Shown: positions 9,217-18,613, counted from the first letter of the stretch. The stretch is DNA of 64,000 nt from CAVVZJ01 sp963752755 (GCA_963752755.1 CAVVZJ010000004.1:310001-374000), one strand, 5' to 3'. Made by a program: numbers and translations. Notes: a model not told the origin generated them from the sequence alone.

Positions 9217-9780
9217 ATGGGCAAGGTGTACGACGGGATCGACGACCGGCTGGCGGAGTTCCTCGGGCGGCAGCACGTCTTCTTCGTGGGGACGGCCCCG
9301 TCCGACCCGGACGGCCATCTGAACGTCTCGCCGAAGGGTCTGGACACCTTCCGCATCCTCGGGCCGCACTCGGTCGCCTACCTCGACCTGACCGGCAGCG
9401 GGATCGAGACCGTCGCCCACCTCCAGGAGAACAGCCGCATTACTCTCATGTTCTGCGCCTTCGAGGGCCGCCCGCTGATTGTCCGTCTCTACGGGCGGGG
9501 CCGGGTCGTCGAGCCGGGCGACGGCGAGTGGGATGAGCTGATCGCCCGCTTCCCCGACTACCCCGGTGCGAGGTCGGTCATCGTGGTGGACTTGGAGCGG
9601 GTCGCCGACTCGTGCGGCTTCGCCGTGCCGCTCTACGAGTACCAGGGCGAGCGGTCGCAGCTGATCGCCTACGCCGAGAACAAGGGGCCGGAGGGCCTGG
9701 AGGAATACAGGGCGGCGAAGAACCGCCGGAGCATCGACGGGATCGCCGGGCTCCGCTCCGTCGGGGGCGACGGGCGATGA
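9217..9780 (+). CDS. Pyridoxamine 5'-phosphate oxidase (PPOX) family protein, 187 aa
   Basis: This is a split-barrel flavin-binding-type protein. Recognisable blocks are FFVGTAPSDPDGHLNVSPKG near the N-terminus, then ENSRITLMFCAFEG and LYGRGRVVEPGD. It lacks the features of true PdxH and belongs with the general-stress/FMN-binding PPOX proteins, for which F420 or FMN chemistry cannot be decided by eye. It ends in an ATGA overlap with the GNAT-DinB gene (9777-9780), so the two are translationally coupled. Confidence 0.82.
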   Translation: MGKVYDGIDDRLAEFLGRQHVFFVGTAPSDPDGHLNVSPKGLDTFRILGPHSVAYLDLTGSGIETVAHLQENSRITLMFCAFEGRPLIVRLYGRGRVVEPGDGEWDELIARFPDYPGARSVIVVDLERVADSCGFAVPLYEYQGERSQLIAYAENKGPEGLEEYRAAKNRRSIDGIAGLRSVGGDGR

Positions 9781-10772
9781 CGCCGGTTGGCCCCACGGTC
9801 TGTGTCGTGGAGTCCGTGGGCGAGGAGGGGCTCGGCCACGCCCGGCGGCTGTTCCGGGCCTACGCCGCCGAGCCCGCCGCCTCGATCGCCGAGAGCCTTT
9901 GCGTCCAGGGCTTCGAGGCTGAACTCGCCGAGCTGCCCGGCCGCTACGCCCCGCCCTCGGGCTGCCTGCTGCTGGCGATGGTGGGGGACGTGCCCGCCGG
10001 GTGTGTGGCGCTGCGTGACCTGGGAGGCGGCACCTGCGAGATGAAGCGGCTCTACGTCGCCCCCGAGGGGCATGGTCGGGGCATCGGGCGACGGCTCGTC
10101 GAGGCGGTGATCCGGCGGGCCGAGAGGACGGGCTACCGCCGGATGGTGCTGGACACCCTGCCCGGGATGGCCGGGGCGATCGCCCTTTATCGGGGGTCAG
10201 GCTTCATCGAGACGGCCCGCTACTGGGACAACCCCGTCGGGCGGGCGATTTACTTGGAGAGGAGGCTCGGCGTGGGCGAGACGACGGTCGAAGGTTCCCC
10301 GGCCGGGGTCGTGCAGGCCGACCTGTCAACCTACTTCGAGCACCTGGCCGCCCGCGTCGAGCGGCTGGTCGGGATGCTGTCGCATGAGCAGCTCTGGACC
10401 AACCCCTTCGGCTTCGGCAACAGCGTGGGCCGGATCGTCGTCCACCTCACCGGGAGCCTGAACCACTACATCGGGGCGATGGTCGCCGGCACGGGGTACG
10501 TGCGGGACCGGGCCGCCGAGTTCGCCGACCCGGCCCGCCCGCCCGCCGACGAGCTGCTGCGTGGCTTCCGGGACACGATCGGGCTGGTGGTGCGGACGCT
10601 CCGCTCGCAGGGCGAAGCGGGCCTGACGAGATTGGTCGATGACTGCGGCGAGCCGGTGCGGGACCGCTTCGGGCTGTTCCTGGTCTGCGCCGGCCACGTG
10701 AGCAACCACGTCGGCCAGATCGTCTACCTCGTCCAGGCCCACGGCCATCGGCTCGACGAGAAGTCCTGGTAG
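9777..10772 (+). CDS. GNAT acetyltransferase fused to a DinB-like domain, 331 aa
   Basis: The protein has two domains in one intact frame. Residues 1 to about 165 are a GNAT N-acetyltransferase, with the acetyl-CoA loop in VAPEGHGRGIGRRLVE and a C-terminal IALYRGSGF block. Residues from about 180 to the end are a DinB/YfiT-type four-helix domain (YFEHLAARVERLVGML) with candidate metal-binding histidines in VVHLTGSLNHY and HVSNHVGQIVYL. DinB-fold proteins include thiol-transferases and damage-inducible proteins of uncertain activity. Fusion to GNAT suggests an acetyl-CoA-dependent modification or detoxification of a small molecule, possibly bacillithiol-type chemistry, but this is inference. 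Its start overlaps the PPOX stop, and it ends 2 bp before the convergent aldo/keto reductase gene. Confidence 0.82.
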   Translation: MTPVGPTVCVVESVGEEGLGHARRLFRAYAAEPAASIAESLCVQGFEAELAELPGRYAPPSGCLLLAMVGDVPAGCVALRDLGGGTCEMKRLYVAPEGHGRGIGRRLVEAVIRRAERTGYRRMVLDTLPGMAGAIALYRGSGFIETARYWDNPVGRAIYLERRLGVGETTVEGSPAGVVQADLSTYFEHLAARVERLVGMLSHEQLWTNPFGFGNSVGRIVVHLTGSLNHYIGAMVAGTGYVRDRAAEFADPARPPADELLRGFRDTIGLVVRTLRSQGEAGLTRLVDDCGEPVRDRFGLFLVCAGHVSNHVGQIVYLVQAHGHRLDEKSW

Positions 10773-10773
10773 G

Positions 10774-11772
10774 CTATCGGTCCACCCAGCGGGCCTGCTC
10801 GGGGTTGTATCGGTCTTCCGCTGCGGCCCCGATCGGGAAGGCGGCATCGAGACAGGCGATCTCCTCGGGCGTCAGATCGAGGTCCACCGCCGCCACGTTC
10901 TCGTCCAGGTGGCCCCGCCGCTTCATGCCGGGGATCGGGATGACGTGCTCTCCGCGGGACAGCACCCAGGCCAGGGCGATCTGCGCCGGCTTCGCCCTGT
11001 GGGACCGGGCGATCTCCTCCAGGGGCCGCAGCAGGGCAAGGTTGCGGGCCAGGTTCTCCCCGGCGAAGCGGGCGTTCGTCGCCCGCCAGTCGCCCTGGGC
11101 GAGCCGCTGAGCATCGGTCAGCGTGCCGGTGAGGAAGCCACGGCCCAGCGGGCTGAAGGGCACGAAGGCGATGCCCAGCTCCCGGCACGCCGGCATCACC
11201 GTCGCCTCGGGCTCCCTGGTCCAGAGCGAGTACTCCGATTGGAGGACGGCGATCGGGTGGACGGCGTGCGCCCGCCGCAGCGTGGTCTCCGAGACCTCGG
11301 AGAGCCCGAGCGCCCGAACCTTGCCGGCGGCGACCAGCTCGGCCATCGCCCCGACCGACTCCTCGATCGGGACGCTCGGGTCGGCCCGGTGGAGGTAGTA
11401 GAGGTCGATCACGTCGGTCCGCAGGCGGGCCAGGCTCGCCCCGCAGGCCGAGCGGATGCGCTCGGGGCGACCATCGACCTCGACGACCGTCGTGCCGTCC
11501 GGCCCCGCCTGCCGGACGATTCCGGTCTTGGTGGCGAGGAACGCCTCGTGGCGGCGCCCCTCCAGAGCACGCCCAATGAGGCGCTCGTTGTGGCCGTCGT
11601 CGCCGTAGGAGTCGGCGGTGTCGATGAAATTGAGGCCCAGGTCGAGGGCGAGGTGCAGCGTGGCGACCGACTCGGCCTCGTCGGCGGGTCCGTAGGAGCC
11701 GGACATGCCCCAGCAGCCCAGGCCGATCGCCGAGACCTGGACCTCACTCGCACCCAGAGCCCGTCTCTTCAT
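10774..11772 (-). CDS. Aldo/keto reductase, 332 aa
   Basis: This is a cytosolic NADPH-dependent reductase of the AKR superfamily with a TIM barrel. The catalytic tetrad is visible: Asp and Tyr in FIDTADSYGDDG, Lys in FLATKTG and His in LYYLHRAD. NADPH-binding blocks ALGLSEVS and HVIPIPGMKRRGHL are present. The length is typical of YghZ/YhdN-type AKRs. The start at 11772 gives MKRRALGASEVQVSAIGLG, a standard N-terminus. It is convergent with the GNAT-DinB gene, with 1 bp between the stops. Confidence 0.9.
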   Translation of the reverse strand: MKRRALGASEVQVSAIGLGCWGMSGSYGPADEAESVATLHLALDLGLNFIDTADSYGDDGHNERLIGRALEGRRHEAFLATKTGIVRQAGPDGTTVVEVDGRPERIRSACGASLARLRTDVIDLYYLHRADPSVPIEESVGAMAELVAAGKVRALGLSEVSETTLRRAHAVHPIAVLQSEYSLWTREPEATVMPACRELGIAFVPFSPLGRGFLTGTLTDAQRLAQGDWRATNARFAGENLARNLALLRPLEEIARSHRAKPAQIALAWVLSRGEHVIPIPGMKRRGHLDENVAAVDLDLTPEEIACLDAAFPIGAAAEDRYNPEQARWVDR

Positions 11773-11818
11773 GGCAAGCCTCGACCTCGTGGTCCTTCTT
11801 ACCGGTCACGGCCCGACG

Positions 11819-13205
11819 CTACTCGGCCCGCCCCACCTTGATGAGGATGCGACCGTAGCATGTCAGGTTCGGCTCGCCCCGGTCGGTGACGGAGAGCAGG
11901 ATCGGGATGGTCTCGCCCTCCAGGCCGGGAGGGACCACGATCCGTGCCTGCGGCGAGGACTTCCCATCGATCTCGATCTTAGAGGCCACGTCGGGATCGG
12001 CCGGGTAGACGCCCCAGGAGAAGTCCAACTCGTCGCCCTCCGGGTCGGTCGTGCCACTGGCGTCGAGGTCCACCGCCTGACCCGGCCTGGCCTCCCGCTC
12101 CCCTTCCCCGGTGATCCGCACCTGGGGAGGATGGTTGGCCTCTCCGGGGGGGTTGATGCACCAGTCCAGCCGGGCCTGGAAGTCGGCCTGGAACGCCGGC
12201 CGCCAGCGTTAGACCGAGGACATCCGGGGGTCGGGGTCGCCCGAGGTGTCGAGGTCGGCATCCGGCACGTCGGTCAGACGCTTGCCCTGGCCCTCGAACC
12301 GCCCGCCCCAGCTCCCCAGCCACGGGCGCTCCGGGTCGGACAGCCCGTTGGGGACCAATGAGAGGAACGACGGCGAGTCCCCCTCCTTGGTCCCCCGCAC
12401 CGGACCAAGCGTGCCCGACCAGATGTCGCCGCCGTTGTAGTCCGGGTACAGGTCGCCCAGCGGCCCGTGGCCGTGGATGTTCGCCTTCACCTAGTCGGAG
12501 GAGACGAGCGTGGTGTTGCCGCCCCGATACATCCCCCGGAAGGCCCTCTGCTGGACGATCGTGAACAGGCCGGGGAACTCCTCCCTGATCCACGGCCCTG
12601 TCGAGTCCTGGTCGCCGATGGCATGGACCCGCAGCTTCGCCACGAAGCGGGCAAGGTCGTCGGGGCTCCTCGTGGCACGGACCTTCCAGAGGGCCTGGGC
12701 GAGGTCCGCCGAGCCGCCCCAGATGACGACCCAGACCGGCCGGGGGTCGGGGCGGTCCACGACCCGGATGATCCAGTCGGACGCCTCGGTGTCCTTGCCG
12801 TCGCCGACGCTCTCGGTCACCGGAACCTTCGGCCCGGCAATCGGCTGACCCGCCTTGATGCACGAGCGGAGGTGCACTGCGGGCGGGTAGCGGTCGTCGT
12901 GGAGGAGAAGATTGGGGCGGACCTCCTCGTAGGTGTCCACGACCTGCCGGATCAGCTCGGGGCGGACCCTCCGGCCGTGGCCCATGTTGGACGTGGCGAT
13001 GAGGCCCTCGATGTCGAACTCGTTCGAGAAGAGCATCAGGCGGATGTAGCGACTGGCCGTCGTCGGGCTCGGCGACCCCGGCCGTCAGGTTGCTGATGTC
13101 GGTCAGCATGACCAGGCGGGGGCGTTCGGAGTCCTGGGGAGGCGTCGCCCGAGCCGAGGCGGACAGGATGACGAACAGGGTTGCCAGGAGGATGCGGACT
13201 CTCAT
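11819..13205 (-). pseudogene. DUF1593 nucleoside-hydrolase-like/Sde182-type carbohydrate protein, broken
   Basis: A signal peptide (RILLATLFVILSASARA) is followed by the DUF1593 hallmark RLVMLTDISN and, one frame over, LMLFSNEFDIEGLIATSN. The fold resembles nucleoside hydrolases. The C-terminus (VRITGEGEREARPGQAVDLD) resembles the beta-sandwich domain of cellulose-binding Sde182. Lesions are a frameshift near 13045 (one extra base), an in-frame TAG at 12491-12493 and an in-frame TAA at 12209-12211, with homologous-looking sequence continuing after each. Three lesions in one gene make true decay more likely here than in the single-indel genes. Its start overlaps the sialidase stop (ATGA), so the two formed one unit for extracellular glycan handling. 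Confidence 0.78.
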
Positions 13206-14410
13206 GGCTGGTCCTCCCGTGAGTGGATGGTCGCAGCCCCGGCGTCGTCGCCCTCGGCGGTCCTGCTGCCGTCCTGGGACTTCGCCAACTCGTCGAGTTC
13301 CGGGAGCCGGAAGCGGATGCTGACAATGTAAGGCGCCTCGCCCTCGGCCCAGTGGCCGTAGGTCGTGGCGACGAATGTGCCGTCGGGCAGCACCTCCACG
13401 CCGGGGTAGGCGCAATCCGCCCCCTTCGTGTTGTCCATCAGCCGGACCCGGTACTGGCCCTCTCGGCCCTCCAGGATGTCCTCGTAGGTGCCGACCCAGC
13501 CGACCCAATCCCCCCTCGTCGGGCTCTCGTACGTCGTGTCCCGGAACGAGACAAACAGCCTGCCGTCGGGGCCATACTTGCCGACGTGGCGGTCGCCGGT
13601 CAGCGCGCCCGGCAACTCCCTGGGCTCCGTCCAGGTCTTCCCCTCGTCGTCGGAGAAGATGACAAACGAGTTGAACTTGCGGCTGTTCTCCCGCAGCAGC
13701 ACGGCGATCTGGTCGCCGTCGGGGGAGCGGATCAGGCCCGGCTCACAGAGGTGGGCCTCCGGGTGCTCGGCGATGACCTCCGGCTGGCCCCAGGTCAGGC
13801 CGCCGTCCTTCGAGATCGTCTTGTAGACCCGGAACTTCGTCACCTCGCCCTCGTCCCGCAGGAACCGCCCGTCGTCGTGGAAGAGGGCCATGTAGGAGCC
13901 GTCCTTGAGCCGCTCGACGCTGGCCATGGCGACGATGCCGCCGAAGTCGCCGATCGGCTCCAGCGGCGTCCAGGTCGCCCCGTCGTCCTCGGAGACCGCC
14001 ATGCGGATCGGGTACAGGCCCGAGAACAGGATCAGCCGCCTCGTCCCCTGCGGATCGACGACCCGGTGGATCGTCGGCGTCTCCTTCGAGGTGGCCCAGT
14101 TCTCGGGTACGGGCAGGCGGTCGGACCAGTGGAGGCCCCCGTCGGCGCTCCGCTTCATCACGATGGCCCCCTTGCCGTGCCCCTTGGGGTAGACGGCGAT
14201 CATGGTCCGGCTGTCTCCGAGGAGGACGGTGGTGGGATGGCCGAGGTACTGGCCCGGCTCCCGGTCCACGACGACCTGCCGGTTCTCCTGGTCGGCCAGG
14301 TCGATGATCGGGATGGTATAGCCCCGCTGGACGGTCGGCTGCGCCCTGGATGTCGAGGCTGGCGTCAGGGCGAGGCAGGCGAGGGCGAGGGCTCGGAACG
14401 GGTGGCTCAT
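13202..14410 (-). CDS. Sialidase/BNR-repeat family secreted protein, 402 aa
   Basis: The frame is intact, with a signal peptide (LALACLALTPASTSRAQ) and a six-bladed beta-propeller pattern. Four Asp-box (BNR) motifs are visible: SADGGLHWSD, SEDDGATWTP, SKDGGLTWGQ and SDDEGKTWTE. Glycosidase activity is not certain, because many such planctomycete proteins are propellers without proven sialidase function. It would act outside the cytoplasm on glycans or glycosides. It is translationally coupled to the downstream DUF1593 gene (ATGA at 13202-13205). Confidence 0.85.
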   Translation of the reverse strand: MSHPFRALALACLALTPASTSRAQPTVQRGYTIPIIDLADQENRQVVVDREPGQYLGHPTTVLLGDSRTMIAVYPKGHGKGAIVMKRSADGGLHWSDRLPVPENWATSKETPTIHRVVDPQGTRRLILFSGLYPIRMAVSEDDGATWTPLEPIGDFGGIVAMASVERLKDGSYMALFHDDGRFLRDEGEVTKFRVYKTISKDGGLTWGQPEVIAEHPEAHLCEPGLIRSPDGDQIAVLLRENSRKFNSFVIFSDDEGKTWTEPRELPGALTGDRHVGKYGPDGRLFVSFRDTTYESPTRGDWVGWVGTYEDILEGREGQYRVRLMDNTKGADCAYPGVEVLPDGTFVATTYGHWAEGEAPYIVSIRFRLPELDELAKSQDGSRTAEGDDAGAATIHSREDQP

Positions 14411-14677
14411 GACGCTCCCTCGGGTAGGACGGTTCGAAGCGGGATGCGGCGGGCTTGATCCCCGCTGGACACGTTAGCCCTTAAACAAGCGAGGTTTTGG
14501 CCGTCGAGTCAGGTTGGCTTACCACTTCCAAACCTACGGACGACGAACCATGGGGCACCGCCGCCCCGTCACTTCACAACCTGATTCCTGTCATCTTCCC
14601 CTCGCTCTTCTCCCTCGCGGCTCTGGGCGCCTCGGTTGACCGGGACATCCCGATCCCGGCTTCGTTCTCACTGGACT

Positions 14678-15199
14678 TCAGCACCGCAGGGCATCAACCA
14701 CCCCCAGGAACACTCCTGGCCACTCGTTCCACGACAACAGCCGATACGGCACTCGGCGGCCACCGCGGACGATTTGGCAGGGCATCAGGATGATCGCGTT
14801 CACGAACCGCTTGAACTCCATCCGCAACCGACCTCGCTTCTGCTCGCGATGAACTTCCTGGGTCTGCGGGTGCTCCGGCACCGCCAACGCGAACCACGCC
14901 TTCAGGTTCCACGCCAGCGCCGTCATCACCAGGTCCGCCCCGTTGCTCACCAGGTTGTCCACCGTCGCTCGCAACGCGTGCACGCCCCCCTGCAATGACG
15001 CGATCCGGTTCTCCTGGTCGCAGCGATCGTTCGCCTTGAAGACCCGCGCCCGCGGCGGGCCCTTGCGGTCGTTGGTCCGGGAGAACCGGTAACGGATCTC
15101 GTCGAACCGCCGCCTCTGACCCGCCTCGACCCGGATCGTCTGGCGGACGCGGATCAGCCGGTACGCCGTATGCGTCCGGTGAAGTACGTTCTTGACGGG
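14678..15199 (-). pseudogene. IS1380-family transposase, C-terminal remnant
   Basis: An open frame without a start carries the C-terminal part of an IS1380 transposase. It contains RRRFDEIRYRFSRTNDRKG, then VFKANDRCDQENRIASL (with the conserved RCDQEN block holding the catalytic Glu), then LVMTALAWNLKAWFALAV. The N-terminal two thirds are missing. The sequence upstream on this strand (from about 15200) is unrelated, so the element is truncated. No inverted repeat was identified with confidence. The stretch between 14411 and 14677 holds nothing recognisable and may include the rest of this element's end. Confidence 0.75.
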
Positions 15200-15314
15200 T
15201 CGGCGGGCTGAGCGCAGACCGGGCCGGCCCCGGCCTCCAGTTGATGTCCTGGCAGACCTGCCTGAGCGACGCCGGTGCAGCGAACGGCCTCAGCCTCGTG
15301 GGCCGCCATGGGCT

Positions 15315-15680
15315 TCAGCCACGCGGGACATAGCCCTTGGCAGCCAGCCAGACGCCGAGCTCCTGGGTCACCGCCCTGGCCACCTGCAACGTCTCCGCAT
15401 CGACGGCCATCTCCTGGGGCAGGAATTCGCCCAGGAACTTCGCGCGGCCGCGGGTGGGGTCCGCGGCCCCGAGCAGGCCGCCGGAGGTCCTCTCCGCTGA
15501 AGTCATCGGGCCGCACTCCCGGCGCCGGCGTCCGGGCCGGTGACGCTCCAGGAAGAGCTCCAGGAGGTCGAGGATGTAGGCGTACCGGCGATAGCCTTCC
15601 GGGCTGAGCTGGGCCTGGTGATCGGCCAGGAACTCCGTGAGAAGTGGCGCGAGGATCGAGTCCTGTTGGGGGAAGCCCAT
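15315..15680 (-). CDS. Conserved hypothetical protein, probably truncated, 121 aa
   Basis: The ATG at 15680 starts MGFPQQDSILAPLLTEFLAD, followed by a helical region (LSPEGYRRYAYILDLLELFL) and a closing block KFLGEFLPQEMAVDAETLQ...ELGVWLAAKGYV. I recognise this as the N-terminal region of a conserved hypothetical family whose helices resemble a recombinase SAM-like domain. The family is normally longer. Here the frame stops soon after GYVPRG, and a related-looking tail continues in another frame, so it is probably a remnant cut by the neighbouring insertions. It lies between the IS1380 remnant and the IS66 element. Confidence 0.4.
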   Translation of the reverse strand: MGFPQQDSILAPLLTEFLADHQAQLSPEGYRRYAYILDLLELFLERHRPGRRRRECGPMTSAERTSGGLLGAADPTRGRAKFLGEFLPQEMAVDAETLQVARAVTQELGVWLAAKGYVPRG

Positions 15681-15751
15681 CGTGATCTCGGGTCTCGCAA
15701 TCGCAGGCCTCAAGAGCATCCTATCCGACGCGAAGCGGTGGGGACAGCGGG

Positions 15752-17602
15752 TCACCGACCACCGCGAATCGGCGTCTCCCGCGGCGGTCTCACGCCGGGC
15801 CTGGAGTCGGAGCGGAGGCCCCAACTGACCGTCGAGCGGCCATCCCCGGCCGAAGACCTTCGCCGGTGTGTCGCGGCCCGCCCCCCTCGTTGTGCCGCAC
15901 CCGGAGACCCCTTCGGTGGGGTCGCCGATCGCTCTCCGTTTCGGTCGGGTGGGTCCGGCGACTCCGCCGGTTTCCAGCGGTTGGGCAACAGGGCCTCGAG
16001 CTGGCTGTGCGGGTGCGTGCTCACGCGATCAAGCACGTCACGCAGGTAGGTGAACGGATCGAGGCCCAGATCCTTGCACGTCGTGCACAGGCTCATCAGC
16101 GTCGCCGCCGTCCTGCCTCCCTCGTCGCTGCCGGCGAACAGCCAGTTCTTCCGCCCCAGCGCCACCGGCTTCATGGCCCGCTCGCTGGCGCCGTTAGCGA
16201 TCTCCAGGAAGCCCGCCTCCAGCGGTCGCATCAACGCATCCCAGTGATTGAGCGCGTAGCCGATCGCCTCGCCGAGGGGGCTCTTGGGGAGCACTTTGGG
16301 GCGCTCCGCCTCGAGCCAGGCGTGGATCGCTTCCAGGATCGGCCGCCATCGCTCCAGCCGCAGCTCAGATCGGAACGCATGCCACGCCGTGTCGTCCCAC
16401 TTGGGGTGGTGTTTCCGCGCCGCCTTGGCGTCGGCCTCGACTTCGTAGAGCCCGGCGACCCACGCCAGCAGCAGGTGCGCACGCGTCAGGTCGCTGGTCG
16501 GCGCCTCGTAGAACTTCCGCCGCGCGGGCATCCAGCACCCGACCTCGACGATCGTGCCGTCGGCGAACAGGCCGTCGTAGACGGAGCCCGCGTCGGCCTG
16601 GAGGTAGCCCTGGTAGCCCCGGAAGACCCGCTCGGGCCCGGCGCGGCTATGGTCGGGCGTGTAGTCATCCCGGAAGACCCGCTCGGGCCCGGCGCGGCTA
16701 TGGTCGGGCGTGTAGTCATAAACGGTGAGGCGATTGGCCCCCTCGCCGATCTGGACCCAGAGCCGGCCGGTCTTGATCCCCCCGCTGGCGTGGTCCTGGA
16801 CCTTGACCGGCGTGTCGTCGGTCTGGATCACGCGCGACGCCAGCACGCGCCGGAGCATCGCCTTGACCAGCGGTTCGAGCAGGCCGGCGGCCGCGGCCAT
16901 CCAGTCGCACATCGTCGAGCGGGGCAGCTCCACGCCGAATCGCTGGAAGATCCCCTCCTGGCGGTACAGCGGCCGGTGGTCGGCGTACTTGCTCACGGCC
17001 ACGTGCGCCAGCAGGCCCGGCCCGGGCAGGCCCTTCTCGATCGGCTCGGGGAGCCGCTCGGCGATCACGACGTGCGCCTGACAGTCCTGCGCAGGCGTAC
17101 TGGGGCCGGACGTGCTGGAGCACGACGAGCGACGCGGGCACATATTCGAGCTGCTCGCGGAGTTCCTCGCCGATCGGCCGGCGCTCGACGCCGCACTCGG
17201 GGCAGAGCCGCTCTTCGGGCGGGACGTCGTGCGGCACCCGCCAACGCGGCAGGCGCGCGGCAGGGGCTTGCGGCCGTGGCCGGCGGGCTTGGGTTTCGCG
17301 GGGGGCTCGTCCGCGGGTGCCGGTCTGGGAGTGATCTCGGGCCCGCCGGCCTCGGCGATCTCCTGGCGAAGAGCCAGAGCTGGCCGGGGTCGAGCTTCTC
17401 GCTCTTCCGGCCGTAGAGCCGGCGGAGGATCTGTTCGAGCTGGTGCTGGAGGTGGGCGTTGAGGTGGGCCTGCTGGCGGAGCGTGGCGAGCAACTCGCGG
17501 ATGAGCCGGTGGGCACTCTCGATGTCCTCGGGCAGCGGGGTGTCGGCATCGAGGGGTGTCAGACCGCCGTTACGGGCGGCGGCCGGCGTTGTGACAAGAG
17601 AA
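15752..17602 (-). pseudogene. tnpC: IS66 transposase TnpC, frameshifted
   Basis: The N-terminal coiled-coil (IRELLATLRQQAHLNAHLQH) and the RRLYGRKSEKLDP block lie in one frame. The zinc-knuckle region (RLCPECGVERRPIGEELRE) lies in a second frame, and the catalytic region lies in a third. The third frame contains VIQTDDTPVKV, the YQGYLQADAGSVYDG block and GASERAMKPVALGRKNWLF, which are diagnostic for IS66. At least two indels lie near 17080-17110 and 17270-17330. The C-terminus runs unusually far beyond LLPNRWKP and is rich in Arg and Pro, so the normal stop may be lost. No clear ATG start is visible; the N-terminus is placed near 17602. Confidence 0.82.
16618..16719. repeat. 51-bp tandem duplication inside tnpC
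   Basis: Two adjacent 51-bp units (16618-16668 and 16669-16719) are essentially identical. They duplicate 17 codons in frame, giving DYTPDHSRAGPERVFR twice in a row. The duplication falls just before the conserved GYQGYLQADAG block and does not shift the frame. Confidence 0.9.
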
Positions 17603-17635
17603 TCCTCAATCGAACATGCGAAATTTATGGGATTT

Positions 17636-17995
17636 TCAGGCGGGCTGAGGCAGGGGCAGGGCGAACCGGGGCTGCCGCCGGGCGCCTCGGAGGTCGATCC
17701 CCTCGAGGATGGCGGCCATCTCGGCGGGGGTGACCTCGACGCGACCGTCGACCGCCTCGGGGAAGCGGAAGGTGCCCTTCTCCAGCCGCTTGTACCACAG
17801 GGCCAGGCCGTCACAATCCCAATAGAGGACCTTGATGCGATCGCGTCGGCGGTTGCGGAAGACGGAGAGGTGCCCCGAGAGCGGGTCCTGGTCGATCCGG
17901 TCGCGGACGAGCTGGGCGAGGCCGTCGAAGCCCTTGCGCATGTCGGCGGGCTCGACGGCCAGGAAGATCCGGAGGGTGGGGGGGAGGCTCAGCAC
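17636..17995 (-). CDS. tnpB: IS66 accessory protein TnpB
   Basis: This is an intact 119-residue IS66 ORF2 protein. It contains the family signature IFLAVEPADMRKGFDGLAQL, followed by FRNRRRDRIKVLYWDCDGLALWYKRLEKG. It starts at GTG 17995, overlapping the tnpA stop, as is usual for coupled IS66 genes. The protein is needed for IS66 transposition but its biochemical role is not established. Confidence 0.9.
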   Translation of the reverse strand: MLSLPPTLRIFLAVEPADMRKGFDGLAQLVRDRIDQDPLSGHLSVFRNRRRDRIKVLYWDCDGLALWYKRLEKGTFRFPEAVDGRVEVTPAEMAAILEGIDLRGARRQPRFALPLPQPA

Positions 17996-18399
17996 GACCG
18001 GCCCTCGAGCACGGCGACGACCCGCCGCAAGGTCTCCGGGTCGAACCCCGGGGTGACCACGACCCGCCGACCCGCCCCCAGGACGATCGCGACGCCGGCG
18101 TCGTCCGACGCCTCGTGTGCCGCCGCCGCTTCGGTGACCTGCACTGGCAGGAATGGGATCGCGGTCGGCGTGGTGGGGGCCGAGTCAGCTCCCGGGCGTC
18201 CCGCGTCGGCGGCTCGGGCCTGGGCCGCCCGCCGTGCGTCGTCGACGGCGCGTTTGAGCGTGGGCTTGTAGACCCAATTCTGCATCGTGCCCCGGCGGAT
18301 GCCCCGGCGCTCGCAAAAGGCGGAGAGGCTGAGCCCGCTCTGCCGCCACGGGTCGATCAGCCCCGCCCAATCTGCCGCGTCCTGCCGCCCCTCCGCCAG
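17989..18399 (-). CDS. tnpA: IS66 accessory protein TnpA
   Basis: The protein has a helix-turn-helix of IS66 TnpA type (WRQSGLSLSAFCERRGI) leading into an Ala-rich linker and a C-terminal ATPFLPVQVTE-like segment ending RRVVAVLEG. The first ATG (18285, MQNWVYKP) lies inside the conserved region. Homologous-looking sequence continues upstream in the same frame to about 18400, so a non-ATG start such as CTG near 18399, or a frameshift from the ATG of MERHLF, is likely. It overlaps tnpB. Confidence 0.75.
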   Translation of the reverse strand: MAEGRQDAADWAGLIDPWRQSGLSLSAFCERRGIRRGTMQNWVYKPTLKRAVDDARRAAQARAADAGRPGADSAPTTPTAIPFLPVQVTEAAAAHEASDDAGVAIVLGAGRRVVVTPGFDPETLRRVVAVLEGRSC

Positions 18400-18487
18400 G
18401 GTCGGACCTCCACGATGGGAACAGATGCCGTTCCATCATCGGGAGCGACCGGACCGGCGAAAAAATGGGGTTCACCGGACGGACACG

Positions 18488-18613
18488 CCAGACCAGCAGG
18501 GCGCTGAGGACGTAGAAGGGGTTGCGGGTGCAGACCCAGCCGACGAGCCCCCGGGTGCTGGCGGCGAGGGTCGGGACGGTGGGCGGTGCGCCCGCGGAGA
18601 TGGGCAGCGACAT
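18488..18613 (-). pseudogene. N-terminal fragment of a planctomycete membrane protein
   Basis: The ATG at 18613 opens MSLPISAGAPP, then RGLVGWVCTRNPFYVLSALLVW, and the similarity stops at 18488 where IS66-type sequence begins. I recall the GLVGWV-TRNPFYVLSALLV pattern as the start of long multi-pass planctomycete membrane proteins of unknown function. Only 42 residues remain, so the gene has been truncated by the insertion and its remainder is not found on the other side of the element. The 18614-18826 stretch upstream shows nothing I can assign. Confidence 0.5.

Larger units (their letters stand above)
15752..18487 (-). mobile_element. IS66-family element (tnpA, tnpB, tnpC), damaged
   Basis: The three genes are in the usual IS66 order on the minus strand: tnpA (17989-18399), tnpB (17636-17995) and tnpC (15752-17602). 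The right boundary is inferred from the point where the host frame (ending LLVW at 18488) is replaced by unrelated sequence. The left boundary is uncertain, since I found no convincing inverted repeat pair. tnpC is frameshifted and carries a 51-bp internal duplication, so the element is probably inactive as written. Confidence 0.8.

Noticed and set aside
15700..18500. Inverted repeats of the IS66 element
   Set aside because: Candidate sequences at the two sides did not match convincingly, so the ends are left approximate.
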